Below, piece by piece: positions 1-8,341 of a stretch of 64,000 nt of DNA (the first letter of the stretch is position 1; the number at the start of each line of letters is the position of its first letter). Source of the DNA: CBDBBY01 sp965203215 (lineage in GTDB: Bacteria; Pseudomonadota; Alphaproteobacteria; Rhodobacterales; Rhodobacteraceae). The DNA lies in assembly GCA_965203215.1 (NCBI GenBank), contig CBDBBY010000001.1:3100001-3164000 (forward strand). The letters run 5' to 3'. The notes under the pieces were generated by a model. That model saw only the letters and a list, made by a program, of their open reading frames with translations, had not been told where the DNA came from and did no database searches. The position numbers were made by a program, and so were the translations under genes.

Positions 1-294
1 CGTCACGCCTGCGCGCGGCGCTGCTTTGCTGCCAATTTCAAAGGCGTTTATCTTGAAAGGCGCGGCCGCGTGGCGCTCGGCTTGGCGCTGCGGATTGTTG
101 AACTTTTTTTTCGGAGCGGGCTTCTTTTCCGGGGGCGGCAACTGTCCGCTTGCCACATAGCTCTCCCAAAGCTCGCGTTCCGGCCGCGTCAGGCTGCGAC
201 CGCCGGAAACCGCGACGGCTCTCTCGTTTTTAGTGTAGGCCAGCCACTCTGCGATTTCGTCATCCGAAGGCGGACGGCCGCCGACGGAATTCAT
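1..294 (-). CDS. Smr-domain protein, N-terminal part (cut by window edge)
   Basis: The first 98 codons, read from an ATG at 294, are open to the left edge. The N-terminus begins MNSVGGRPPSDDEIAEWLAY and continues with a proline/lysine-rich linker. This matches the leader of alphaproteobacterial Smr (MutS2 C-terminal-like) proteins, whose nuclease domain would lie beyond the window. No earlier in-frame start exists: an in-frame stop lies at 334-336. It follows timA by 89 bp on the same strand, the usual neighbourhood except that the murein transglycosylase gene mltA, normally between them, is missing. Identification rests on the leader and synteny only, because the diagnostic domain is not visible. 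Confidence 0.6.
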   Translation of the reverse strand, partial: MNSVGGRPPSDDEIAEWLAYTKNERAVAVSGGRSLTRPERELWESYVASGQLPPPEKKPAPKKKFNNPQRQAERHAAAPFKINAFEIGSKAAPRAGVT

Positions 295-383
295 CCACGC
301 AGATCCGCCGCGACAATAGAGCGACGAAATTCCTCAATTCGCGCTGCCTCAGTTCTTGGGCAAGGCACGCTTTGCATTGCGAT

Positions 384-1046
384 TCAGACCCCGGTCGCGA
401 CAAGCTTCCAGTTGGGGTCGCCGCCGCCCATCTTCCTGGCGAATGTCCAAACATCCGTCTGCGCGCGGACTTCCTTGGTATCCCCCTCAACAAGATTGCC
501 GTCCAAGTCGGTTACATAAGAAATCAGGTCGCAAACGAATTCCACCGTGATCTCCGCATTCGATGTCTCCGCCTCGAACTCCGCGTCCAATACGCCGGAT
601 TCGCGGATGCCGACGAACGTCGTCGTGAAATTCCGGTCGTCCGAAGCCCTGTCCGAGATCGTCTGCGCGAAAGATTCCGAAACTTCGGAAGACAAGTACG
701 GCTCGATCTCTTCAAGACGGCCTTCCGCGAACGCGATGAGTATCCATTCGTATGCTTTTCGGGCGCCTTCCATGAATCCGCCGACGTTGAAATTCGGCTC
801 GACGCCTTTCATCGACAAGAGCGCCTTGGTCGCCGCTTCATTGTCTTTGGCGTACTTCGCGATGTCGCGGTCGGCCCCGCCTTCGATGACTTCGAATTCA
901 CGGCGCGGCTCCTCGGGCACGTCGATCGTCCGCTGGTTCGGGCCGCTTTCGAAACCGTCTCGGGTTCCCAATGTCTTGCGCAGCTTGAGTATCAAGAACA
1001 GCGCGACCGCAGCAAGAATGATGAGCTGGATGCCTGATGAACCCAT
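384..1046 (-). CDS. timA: TimA, Tim44-like membrane-anchored protein
   Basis: A 220-residue protein with one N-terminal membrane helix (residues about 5-22, IQLIILAAVALFLILKL), a charged linker and a C-terminal Tim44-like domain (about 80-220), which includes a conserved GGDPNWKLVATGV ending. The family is the bacterial relative of the mitochondrial import protein Tim44 and is found in alphaproteobacteria, where its role at the inner membrane is not settled. Length and architecture are normal. In related genomes it is divergent from fxsA and next to it; here about 13.4 kb of accessory DNA separates the two. The start at 1046 is the only ATG that places the membrane helix at the N-terminus. 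Confidence 0.85.
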   Translation of the reverse strand: MGSSGIQLIILAAVALFLILKLRKTLGTRDGFESGPNQRTIDVPEEPRREFEVIEGGADRDIAKYAKDNEAATKALLSMKGVEPNFNVGGFMEGARKAYEWILIAFAEGRLEEIEPYLSSEVSESFAQTISDRASDDRNFTTTFVGIRESGVLDAEFEAETSNAEITVEFVCDLISYVTDLDGNLVEGDTKEVRAQTDVWTFARKMGGGDPNWKLVATGV

Positions 1047-1163
1047 CCTTGCCCCCTGATGGAAATGGTTGACGCGAAACAGCGCCGATCAGCCAAATTT
1101 AGGGCATGCCTCGCGGTTTGTCTACTGCGGCAATCGCCGTGCGGGAAATGCGGGCATCAAGAT

Positions 1164-1179
1164 TGTTTCACGTGCGATA
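1164..1179. promoter_or_regulatory. Degenerate parS-like word upstream of timA
   Basis: TGTTTCACGTGCGATA agrees with the general parS consensus TGTTTCACGTGAAACA at 13 of 16 positions, including the first eleven. It lies in the 243-bp gap between timA and the restriction-modification gene, which otherwise shows no gene. The right half-site is poor, so ParB binding is doubtful. Confidence 0.25.
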
Positions 1180-1289
1180 AGCACGATGATCGCCGAAACG
1201 GGACAGGGTTTCGATCCATCGTTCGGGCCGAGACAATTCCGCAAGCTCCGCCAGAGCAATAATCGGCGGTCTCGCCGTTTTGCCGGGCC

Positions 1290-3821
1290 TCAACGGCTTT
1301 CGTGCGGTCCAAGAAAGCGGTCGCCGTTGAAATGGATAAGATGGGTGGGCGAATCCGCGCGCCAGACCTCTGTCTCCCATGAAATATCGGGCAAATATTT
1401 GCTCATGAGGGCGCGGTCGGGGAACGCGGTGACAAAGATCAAGCTTGGTTTTGCGTCTTTGAAAAGCATCGCAAGCTCGTTGTGACGCTTTGAATCCACA
1501 GGGCCGTGGCTGGAAACGGCCTCAATCAACAGCAGCCAATCCTCATCGCCGCGGTAGAGAATGACATCAGGCATCTTGCCGTGCTGATCGACAGTTACGC
1601 CCAATTCAGCAAGGCGGGTTTCAAAGAAGCAGCCAGCTTTTGCGCCGGCATCTCCAACATAAATGGCCTGAGATCCGGGCGCGAAACGCGGCGCAAATTC
1701 GTTGATTATCTTCCCAATCAGAATGTTGTGCGCACCCGGCGTCAGGGAAATTTCATCGCCGCCTGGGAGAGTTGCAGGCACCATCTTCACTTCTCGTTGC
1801 TTGGCCCATTTGGCTGCAAGGCTTTTTCGATCATCAAGGTAAGAAGCGAGCGCTGACGTCCATGAATCCGCGCCGAAGCGCCTGATGACTTGAAAGGCTT
1901 CGGGGCTGACTTGATAGCATGCTTTGGGGCTGTTCACCGCGCGGTCAGGCTCGTCCGGATTGTAAACAGCTATTCCCGCTTCGACGAATTGATGCATCGT
2001 TTGGCGTCTGAAGGTTTCGCGGGTGTTCGGAGCATAATCACGACCGTAATGTTCGCGGGTGTAGCCCATGATCGGCGCAATGCCAATGAGCGGCTGCCCA
2101 AGCTGGTCCCACGATCCATCAGGTTCAAGGTTCAACAAGGCTAGCAGAGTAAGCGCCGAACGTTCGTTCTGCTGGCCGCGCGGCATGCCGAAAGCTTTCA
2201 AAATTTCCAGTGCTTCGGCAATTTGCTGCTGCGCCTGAATCGGGTTGTTTCCAGTCGTCATGCCTTTTAGCTCGTCCTCGACAATTTGGTCGATGATTTG
2301 CTGCGATAAAGGCGCATCTCCTGCATCGGCTCCCATTCGGATCAATGCATTCCGGTCGGGATACCGCAACGAGCGCAAGTCGGTTGCGTTGACTTGCGTG
2401 TGCCCGTTGAACTGTCGAAAATAGCGGTCCACCAAGCTGCTATTCAGGTAGATGGACAGCCCGCGCGCCAGCTCTTCAGGCATTCCCCGTTGGTTGTCGT
2501 GAAACACATTCAAATGATTCTCAAAGCCTATCAACTCGCCTGGCAACTCTGAGCCGTAGAGAGACGCCACGACTCGACGTCGTTCTTCTTTTGTCGTGAA
2601 ACGCTTGGTGATGACAAAATGCCCGCTGTTCTTCCAAAGCCATCGCCTACTGTTGCCGGACACTTTGATCGCGTTTGGCTTATTCATTTGTTTGGGCCAT
2701 ACCAAGCCGCCGGAACGGAAATGAGCGGCATAGAGCAGCGGGGCGGCGCCGGTTTCAGGCATAGCGCGAAGATCGTCCTTCAAGCGGAAATCGACAACTG
2801 GGCCGGTCGAGACGCCAAGACCAAGCCCAGTCAGGGTTTCCTTGAATTGAGTCATGCGGTCGGCGATTTGCTGCTCGAGACCGTCGATGGCGATATTGAT
2901 GAACTTTTCGGGGTCATCCGAGCGCACTACGGCATCATAGGGCACATTCCGCTGCGTCATGTCTTGGGTCATGCACTCTCGGAAATCCGCGTCCCACTCG
3001 AAGGAGCCTGCTCGGCTGGTCGTAATTGTGACTTCTTCGGGTTTCACGCCCTTGACGGCGTGGATGACGATATTCTCTTGCAGGACTTCATCATCTTTGA
3101 ATGCGCAGTTTCGAGCTTCAAACACGTGGATGCGCCGCAACGCCATCATGGAAAGAAATTGCTGACGGAAAGGCTTGAAGTACGGACCATTGCAAAAGGA
3201 CCGGGGAACGATCACGACCATCTCGCCGCCGGACCGCAGCTTCTGCGCGGCCAAATACATGAAACCTGTATAGAGATTCGAGGTTTCAATGCCCGCCAGC
3301 CTTAGCGCGGCCCTATGCGAGGATGTTGAACCGATCTTCTTGTAGGGCGGGTTCATAATCACATGACTGTACTTGCTGTTCGCAGCCAGCCCCGTATCAA
3401 ATGTGCCGAAAAGACTGTCGGCCTCATGGCCATGTATAAAATCTTTTTCATAAACACGGGTTTCTGCGGCGATCCGGACCATCTCGCACCGCCTTTTTGC
3501 ATCGAGCAACGTGTTCCGCAGGTAACCGATCATCAGCGGCTCGATTTCGTAGCAAACAAGCGCCGCGGACCGCGGTTTCTCAGCTTGGTGAAAAATGCGC
3601 TCAACAAACGCGGCCGTGAGCGATCCAACACCTGCCCCCGGATCCAGCAAGCAGATATCGCCGCCAGTATTCTCGAACAGGCTCGCCAGAAATCGCGCTA
3701 TCGGCGCCGCTGTCATGAACTGTCCAAGAGCCGAGCAGCGTTTTGGATTTAGCCGTGCAGACGTATCGGCCCGGTAGAAGTCGGCGGTATCTGCGATGGC
3801 GTTGAGCACAATGGTTCTCAT
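1290..3821 (-). CDS. Fused adenine methyltransferase / BsuBI-PstI-type endonuclease
   Basis: An 843-residue single-chain restriction-modification protein. Residues about 30-300 form an N6-adenine methyltransferase: SAM motif DPGAGVGSLT at 60-69 and catalytic NPPY at 157-160. A middle part (about 300-510) looks like target recognition. Residues about 545-680 resemble the winged-helix N-domain of the BsuBI/PstI endonuclease family. The C-terminus (about 690-843) is its nuclease domain, with MPDVILY (Asp752), IEAVSSHGPVDSKR (Glu767) and surrounding conserved residues. In PstI and BsuBI themselves the methylase and nuclease are separate genes, so this fusion could both modify and cut, as type IIG/IIC enzymes do. 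By family analogy the target may be CTGCAG-like, but this is inference. It stands alone, upstream of timA. Confidence 0.9.
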   Translation of the reverse strand: MRTIVLNAIADTADFYRADTSARLNPKRCSALGQFMTAAPIARFLASLFENTGGDICLLDPGAGVGSLTAAFVERIFHQAEKPRSAALVCYEIEPLMIGYLRNTLLDAKRRCEMVRIAAETRVYEKDFIHGHEADSLFGTFDTGLAANSKYSHVIMNPPYKKIGSTSSHRAALRLAGIETSNLYTGFMYLAAQKLRSGGEMVVIVPRSFCNGPYFKPFRQQFLSMMALRRIHVFEARNCAFKDDEVLQENIVIHAVKGVKPEEVTITTSRAGSFEWDADFRECMTQDMTQRNVPYDAVVRSDDPEKFINIAIDGLEQQIADRMTQFKETLTGLGLGVSTGPVVDFRLKDDLRAMPETGAAPLLYAAHFRSGGLVWPKQMNKPNAIKVSGNSRRWLWKNSGHFVITKRFTTKEERRRVVASLYGSELPGELIGFENHLNVFHDNQRGMPEELARGLSIYLNSSLVDRYFRQFNGHTQVNATDLRSLRYPDRNALIRMGADAGDAPLSQQIIDQIVEDELKGMTTGNNPIQAQQQIAEALEILKAFGMPRGQQNERSALTLLALLNLEPDGSWDQLGQPLIGIAPIMGYTREHYGRDYAPNTRETFRRQTMHQFVEAGIAVYNPDEPDRAVNSPKACYQVSPEAFQVIRRFGADSWTSALASYLDDRKSLAAKWAKQREVKMVPATLPGGDEISLTPGAHNILIGKIINEFAPRFAPGSQAIYVGDAGAKAGCFFETRLAELGVTVDQHGKMPDVILYRGDEDWLLLIEAVSSHGPVDSKRHNELAMLFKDAKPSLIFVTAFPDRALMSKYLPDISWETEVWRADSPTHLIHFNGDRFLGPHESR

Positions 3822-4332
3822 TCATCAATTTGTCGTATTGCAACACTTGTAACATCTTTCGACAATTGAGCGCTACAAATCAGCTGAATGGACAGGCGCA
3901 GATCGGGGCGGCCAGCGCAACTCGTCCGCCGACCATTGCTTTCAGCGGCGATGCGGACCACTTGCCGTCGCAGTTCGAACGCCGCATGAGCCGGATTCCG
4001 TCATTCGCCGATTGGCATTTTGCTGCCGCTTGAAATTCGTTTGCTCATTTCGCGAGTAGAATTCAGGCTGAATTGATCGCGGCTCCGAGGCAGGATGACG
4101 GGTTTGCGTTCAGATCGAGACAGGCGAACCGGCACCATGGAAAGCGGTTTCCAAGTTCTTTCGTTGCAACGCTGCGGAACTCCAAAAAGCTTGCATGAAA
4201 AGGCTTTGCCGGTTTGCCGACAGCTTGGATCCGAACATGAAGCGACGGTGCCTGCAAATCGAAAAATGAGCCGTATGCTTTCCGGCCGGTCGCCCGCCAT
4301 TCAACGACTGATTGCATTGCGCATTTCGACAT
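3822..4332. other. Non-coding or unrecognised stretch, 511 bp
   Basis: It lies between the start of the restriction-modification gene and the end of dotC, both on the minus strand. Several short overlapping frames are open on both strands, but none has a recognisable domain, a good ribosome site or convincing codon use. It presumably holds the promoter of the restriction-modification gene and the 3' end of the dot transcript. No clear terminator was seen. Confidence 0.5.
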
Positions 4333-5211
4333 TCAGGGTTCATCGTTGGCGCCTGACCAAAGATCTTCGTCGATAATGAACTCCGCGTCTCCCGCAATTC
4401 TCAGATCATGCGAACCTACGCTCATTGACCTGGCATCGCCGGTCACGCCGAGAACTTCCGTTTCAATCAAGGCCGGCGACATCATGCCGAGCGCGACGAG
4501 CCGCCGATGCTCGAGCATTCCCTCGTAATCCCTCCGTAGACGCGCAACCCTTCTCGCAAACTCTGCTTCGGCTTGCTCGACCCCCGCGTCCCAGCCTTCG
4601 CCGAGCCACTCGCGGAACCGGCTGGTTTCCAGATCGCCGCGCGGCATCAGGCTCCGGGGCAATTCGCGAGGCTCTTTCGAGCGCATGACAAGATATTCGC
4701 GCCATGTCGGCACGACAGGCGAGAGAGAAGCCGCTTTCAAAACTTCAAAGCGCTCATCCGAATGCGAAGCCGATCTTGAACTCCGATTGAGCGCGTACGC
4801 GCCGAACGTCCTTGCGATGACCGGCGGCAGAATGAAACCCGGAACGCCCGGAGTCGACGTCGCGACCCTGTTGAAGTCGTACGAAGCGGACAGCTCGGCG
4901 CTTCGCCGCTCCAGCAATCGGGTGATTTCCCAAGCCCGGCGGGCAAAGCCATGCTGGCTGCCGAGGCGGCGGGAGGCCTCGCGAAGGGCGGCGCTGCGAA
5001 TTCGCGCCATCCCGCTTGGCGGATCATCTCCGCGTCCGCCGAATTCGATGGACGACGGATCGCCTTTGGGCTCGAATCCGGTCGCCAGAAAGTCGCGTCC
5101 GCCGATCGACGGGACAAAATCAGTTTGCTCCGCGGACTCCGGCGCGGCTCCGCTGCATGCGGAAACGGCGAATGCCGCGGCTGTCGCGGAAAGCGCCGGA
5201 CGTCGCCGCAT
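4333..5211 (-). CDS. dotC: DotC-like type IVB secretion lipoprotein
   Basis: From an ATG at 5211 the protein has 292 residues, close to Legionella DotC (about 300). It starts with a lipoprotein signal: MRRRP, a hydrophobic stretch, then lipobox VSAC with Cys19. The body has the DotC pattern: IRSAALREASRRLGSQHG, then LPPVI, PTWREYL, a GW-x-G-x-Q-A segment, RLRRDYEGM and a VTG near the end. In type IVB secretion, DotC and DotD are outer-membrane lipoproteins that place the DotH channel. An upstream in-frame ATG at 5319 overlaps the dotD stop (ATGAATGA) and would give 328 residues, but it would bury the lipoprotein signal; I prefer 5211. No other dot/icm gene is in the window. Confidence 0.8.
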   Translation of the reverse strand: MRRRPALSATAAAFAVSACSGAAPESAEQTDFVPSIGGRDFLATGFEPKGDPSSIEFGGRGDDPPSGMARIRSAALREASRRLGSQHGFARRAWEITRLLERRSAELSASYDFNRVATSTPGVPGFILPPVIARTFGAYALNRSSRSASHSDERFEVLKAASLSPVVPTWREYLVMRSKEPRELPRSLMPRGDLETSRFREWLGEGWDAGVEQAEAEFARRVARLRRDYEGMLEHRRLVALGMMSPALIETEVLGVTGDARSMSVGSHDLRIAGDAEFIIDEDLWSGANDEP

Positions 5212-5311
5212 GTTCCGCGAGCGCGATGAACCCTCGACGCCTGAATTGAAACTGCTTTGGCGGACCGGCCCAAATATGCCGCACGCAAACGACAGCAAGT
5301 CCGCTGCGCGT

Positions 5312-5800
5312 TCATTCATGGATCGGATACCGCAGCTCCATGCCGCGCGACGCTTTGTCCAGACGAAGGTCGGCGAAGCCGAACGCAGCAGCGTTGACCA
5401 ATTCGACCGCTTCGTCCAGATCGGCATTCTCCGCGCGCACGCTCACGAAAACAGGATCCGCAGGCGGCGTTCCGAAAGTTCGCAATTCGATTCCCGAGGA
5501 TTCGGCGAGCGACCGCGCCAGCGGCTCGATCGGCCCATTCCAGCGGAGCGCGAATGGCGCCGATCCGGCTTCGCTTTCAATTCGGCTGGAGGTGATTGGA
5601 GAGAGTCCGGCGAACTGCTTCTCCAGATCGGCAGCGATGCGGTTTGCTTTGGCGGTCTCGCGCATTGCTTCCGCAATGATTTCATCGGCGCGGGATTCCT
5701 TTTGCAGCGGCGGCCGCTCCGGAAGTTCGGCGCATCCGAAGACCGCTGCCGACGCCAGAATCCCGAGGAAACTGCCAATTCTTGCATCCAGTTCAAGCAT
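5312..5800 (-). CDS. dotD: DotD-like type IVB secretion lipoprotein
   Basis: A 162-residue lipoprotein with an N-terminal signal ending in lipobox VFGC. The C-terminal domain closely follows Legionella DotD: RWNGPIEPLARSLAESSGI, a GTPPADPVFVSV strand and a final MELRY. Family knowledge: DotD is a small secretin-N-like outer-membrane lipoprotein that works with DotC to localise and assemble DotH in type IVB secretion or IncI-type conjugation (TraH/TraI). It lies directly upstream of dotC on the same strand, so the two probably form an operon. With no DotH, DotG or ATPase genes nearby, the pair is either a fragment of a system encoded elsewhere or a relic. Confidence 0.8.
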   Translation of the reverse strand: MLELDARIGSFLGILASAAVFGCAELPERPPLQKESRADEIIAEAMRETAKANRIAADLEKQFAGLSPITSSRIESEAGSAPFALRWNGPIEPLARSLAESSGIELRTFGTPPADPVFVSVRAENADLDEAVELVNAAAFGFADLRLDKASRGMELRYPIHE

Positions 5801-6407
5801 TCCGCTTCCAATGAAAAAAAGATTCCTGCCGACCGAAATTTACGATCTGACCGAGAAAATTGCGGTTCATTGTCAACGGGGAAGCGTCGAATTTCGTGGA
5901 ACGCGCATCCGACCGGAGTGGCTTGCTTCAAGCATTTCCGGGCGCTGATTCCACAGTTCTCGCAATATATATGATTGAAATATCAGATTTATATCAACGG
6001 GCAACCAAATCGGGATTGGACAGCGGAATCCCGGCTCCGATGCGGAATGAGATCGAAGGCCGAGGTGTCGCGCGCCGAAGCGATGCGGTTTTCCTTCAAT
6101 CGCTCAGCCTCTTCCCGTCAGGTGCGCCCATCTTTTTTGGTCGGACGGCGGAGCGAACAACCCTCCAATCGAAGAAGCCGGCCCGACAATTGCTTTCGAC
6201 ACGGCGTTCGACGGCGGGCAAAGCGTTGGCGCCCGCTTCCGACCAGCGGCGCCTCGCCCTTCGCAACCCAAAAGACGGGATGCATTCCTTCCCGGCCAAT
6301 TGATTGCAAACCTTGACCGGCAATGTCTTTATGCATAGTTGCGGATTCAACAACCTCAGCGAGCCGCGCCGTTGGCGCAATTCGAAGAAAGCCTGCCCAG
6401 CAACGAC
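5801..6407. other. Divergent intergenic region, 607 bp
   Basis: It separates dotD (minus strand) from the sugar transporter operon (plus strand). An AT-rich part at about 5955-6000 could hold promoters. No recognisable gene was found; the short open frames across it have no domain. The transporter ATPase frame stays open up to 6339, but its likely start is 6408. Confidence 0.5.
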
Positions 6408-7214
6408 ATGCTTGACACGACGGATCACGCCAAGCCCGAGCCATTGCTTGAAGCGAGAAAAATCTCGAAATACTTCGGCGCGGTCACTGCGCTTCAGGAT
6501 GTCGACCTGAAGCTGCATCCCGGAGAAGTGCTCGGTGTCGTGGGCGACAACGGGGCGGGCAAATCAACCCTGATGAAAGTGCTGTCGGGCCTGCATCCGC
6601 CCAGCGCGGGAAGTCTCGTCTTCGACGGCGAGCCGGTGCATTTCACCAGCCCGGCTTCGGCGCGCAGCCGCGGGATCGAGATGGTTTATCAAGACCTCGC
6701 GCTTGCCGGGAACATGAACATCGCCGAAAACATCTATCTCGGCAGAGAGCCGAAGCGGAAAATGCTCGGCGGGCTGATCAGCTTGTTCGACCACAAAGCC
6801 GGCCTCAGAATGGCCGAAGAGCATCTGGATAATCTCAAGATCCACGTCAAGAGCGTGGAACAAAAAGTGGAAGAGCTTTCCGGCGGCCAGCGCCAAGCCG
6901 TCGCGATAGCCCGCTCGATCGCGTTCAAGGCCCGCGTCGTGATCATGGACGAGCCGACGGCGGCATTGGCGATCAAGGAGGTCGGCAAAGTGCTCGACCT
7001 CATAAACGGCCTCAAGGATCGAGGCATCTCCGTGGTGATAATCAGCCACCGGATGGACGATATCTTTTACGTTTGCGATCGCGTCATGGCCTTGTACCAC
7101 GGACGCAATTTCGCCGAAGCCGAATTGAAGGAAACCAGCAGAAGCGAGGTCATCGGCTGGATCATGGGAACCTTGGAGAGCCTGGAAAAGCCCGCGCACG
7201 ACCGTGTCGAATGA
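6408..7214 (+). CDS. CUT2-type sugar ABC transporter, ATPase subunit
   Basis: A 268-residue single-domain ATPase with Walker A GDNGAGKST, signature LSGGQRQ, Walker B VVIMDEPTAAL and switch HRMDD. Ribose-type RbsA proteins usually have two ATPase halves; this one has one and resembles FrcA-like subunits that dimerise. It energises uptake across the inner membrane together with the permease and binding protein that follow. The ATG at 6408 is chosen because the domain begins about 15 residues later; an upstream ATG at 6339 would add a low-complexity tail. The stop overlaps the start of the permease. The sugar cannot be read from sequence. Confidence 0.88.
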   Translation: MLDTTDHAKPEPLLEARKISKYFGAVTALQDVDLKLHPGEVLGVVGDNGAGKSTLMKVLSGLHPPSAGSLVFDGEPVHFTSPASARSRGIEMVYQDLALAGNMNIAENIYLGREPKRKMLGGLISLFDHKAGLRMAEEHLDNLKIHVKSVEQKVEELSGGQRQAVAIARSIAFKARVVIMDEPTAALAIKEVGKVLDLINGLKDRGISVVIISHRMDDIFYVCDRVMALYHGRNFAEAELKETSRSEVIGWIMGTLESLEKPAHDRVE

Positions 7215-8238
7215 AATGAACGAATCCGCAAGCAACCCGTCCGCCGAAAAGCTGCCGAGAGGCGCAAAGCTTCTGCCGTTCCTGGACCATTACGGAATTC
7301 TCATCGTGATCGCCTTGATATGCATCGCTTTGTGGGCGCTCCAGCCCGACGTGTTCTTCACCTGGCGAAACATCACGAACATCTTCAAGCAGACCGCCGC
7401 GAACGGAATGCTTTCCATCGGGATGTTCGTCGTCATATTGACGGCGGGAATTGATTTGTCGGTCGGCTCCGTGCTCGCTTTGGGCATGATGACGCTCGCC
7501 GTGTCGAACGCCGCCGGGGTGCCTTGGCCGATTGTCCTGCTGCTTTCGCCTCTCATGGGCATGATCGCCGGCTTCATCAACGGAATCGGAATCACCAAGC
7601 TGCGAATGCCGCACCCGTTCATCATGACGCTTGGCATGCTGTTCATGGCCCGAGGGTTGGCGAACCTGATATCCGGGGGCGTTCCCTATTCGGGCCTTCC
7701 GGATCCGGTCAGGTTCTTGGGATCCGCGCGCATCTATCTTGGCGAGTTCGACGGAACGCGGATCAACCTGCCTGTCGTATTCCTGTTTACGATCTTCGTT
7801 TACGTGATTTTCTGGATACTCCTGCAGCATACGGTATTCGGGCGGCGGGTCTATGCGATCGGAGGGAATCCGGACGCGGCGAGAGTCAGCGGAATCAACG
7901 TGGACCGCATGCTTATCGCGGTTTACACGATTTGCGGCCTGATGGCCGGCATCGCCGGGCTCATCATGGCCGGGAGAACCAATTCAGGTTTCCCGAACGC
8001 CGGGAACGGGATGGAGCTCGAGGCGATCGCCGCGGTCATCATCGGCGGGGCCAGCTTTTTCGGAGGGCGCGGCCAAGTGGTAGGCATATTTGGTGGCGTC
8101 CTTATCATGGGATTGATAAGGAACGGTTTGAACTTGAATGACGTCAGCACATTCTGGCAGCAAATACTGATTGGCGCCATCATCGTCCTTGCTGTGTTCA
8201 TAGACGTATTGAGGCGCGACCTAGGGCGGCGACAGTGA
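7204..8238 (+). CDS. CUT2-type sugar ABC transporter, permease
   Basis: A 344-residue inner-membrane protein with about nine to ten hydrophobic segments and the RbsC-family signature: TAGIDLSVGS in the first third and GRRVYAIGGNPDAARVSGI in the loop before the last helices. It forms the translocation pore for the sugar delivered by the periplasmic protein encoded 104 bp downstream. The frame begins at GTG 7204 and overlaps the ATPase gene by 11 bp; an in-frame ATG at 7216 is an alternative. Neither has a strong ribosome site, which fits translational coupling to the upstream gene. Confidence 0.88.
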   Translation: MSNEMNESASNPSAEKLPRGAKLLPFLDHYGILIVIALICIALWALQPDVFFTWRNITNIFKQTAANGMLSIGMFVVILTAGIDLSVGSVLALGMMTLAVSNAAGVPWPIVLLLSPLMGMIAGFINGIGITKLRMPHPFIMTLGMLFMARGLANLISGGVPYSGLPDPVRFLGSARIYLGEFDGTRINLPVVFLFTIFVYVIFWILLQHTVFGRRVYAIGGNPDAARVSGINVDRMLIAVYTICGLMAGIAGLIMAGRTNSGFPNAGNGMELEAIAAVIIGGASFFGGRGQVVGIFGGVLIMGLIRNGLNLNDVSTFWQQILIGAIIVLAVFIDVLRRDLGRRQ

Positions 8239-8341
8239 TCGGAAAACACAGATCGCCAAGTCGTTCTTTCGATGGAGTTCCGAATAGGGTCGGGACGCCC
8301 GAGCTTTAAATTGTCCACCTGCAACTGAAGAGGAGATCAAA

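Noticed and set aside
5212..5319. Longer dotC start at ATG 5319 overlapping the dotD stop
   Set aside because: Coupling is attractive, but it would place 36 unrelated residues in front of a clear lipoprotein signal peptide; kept as an alternative only.
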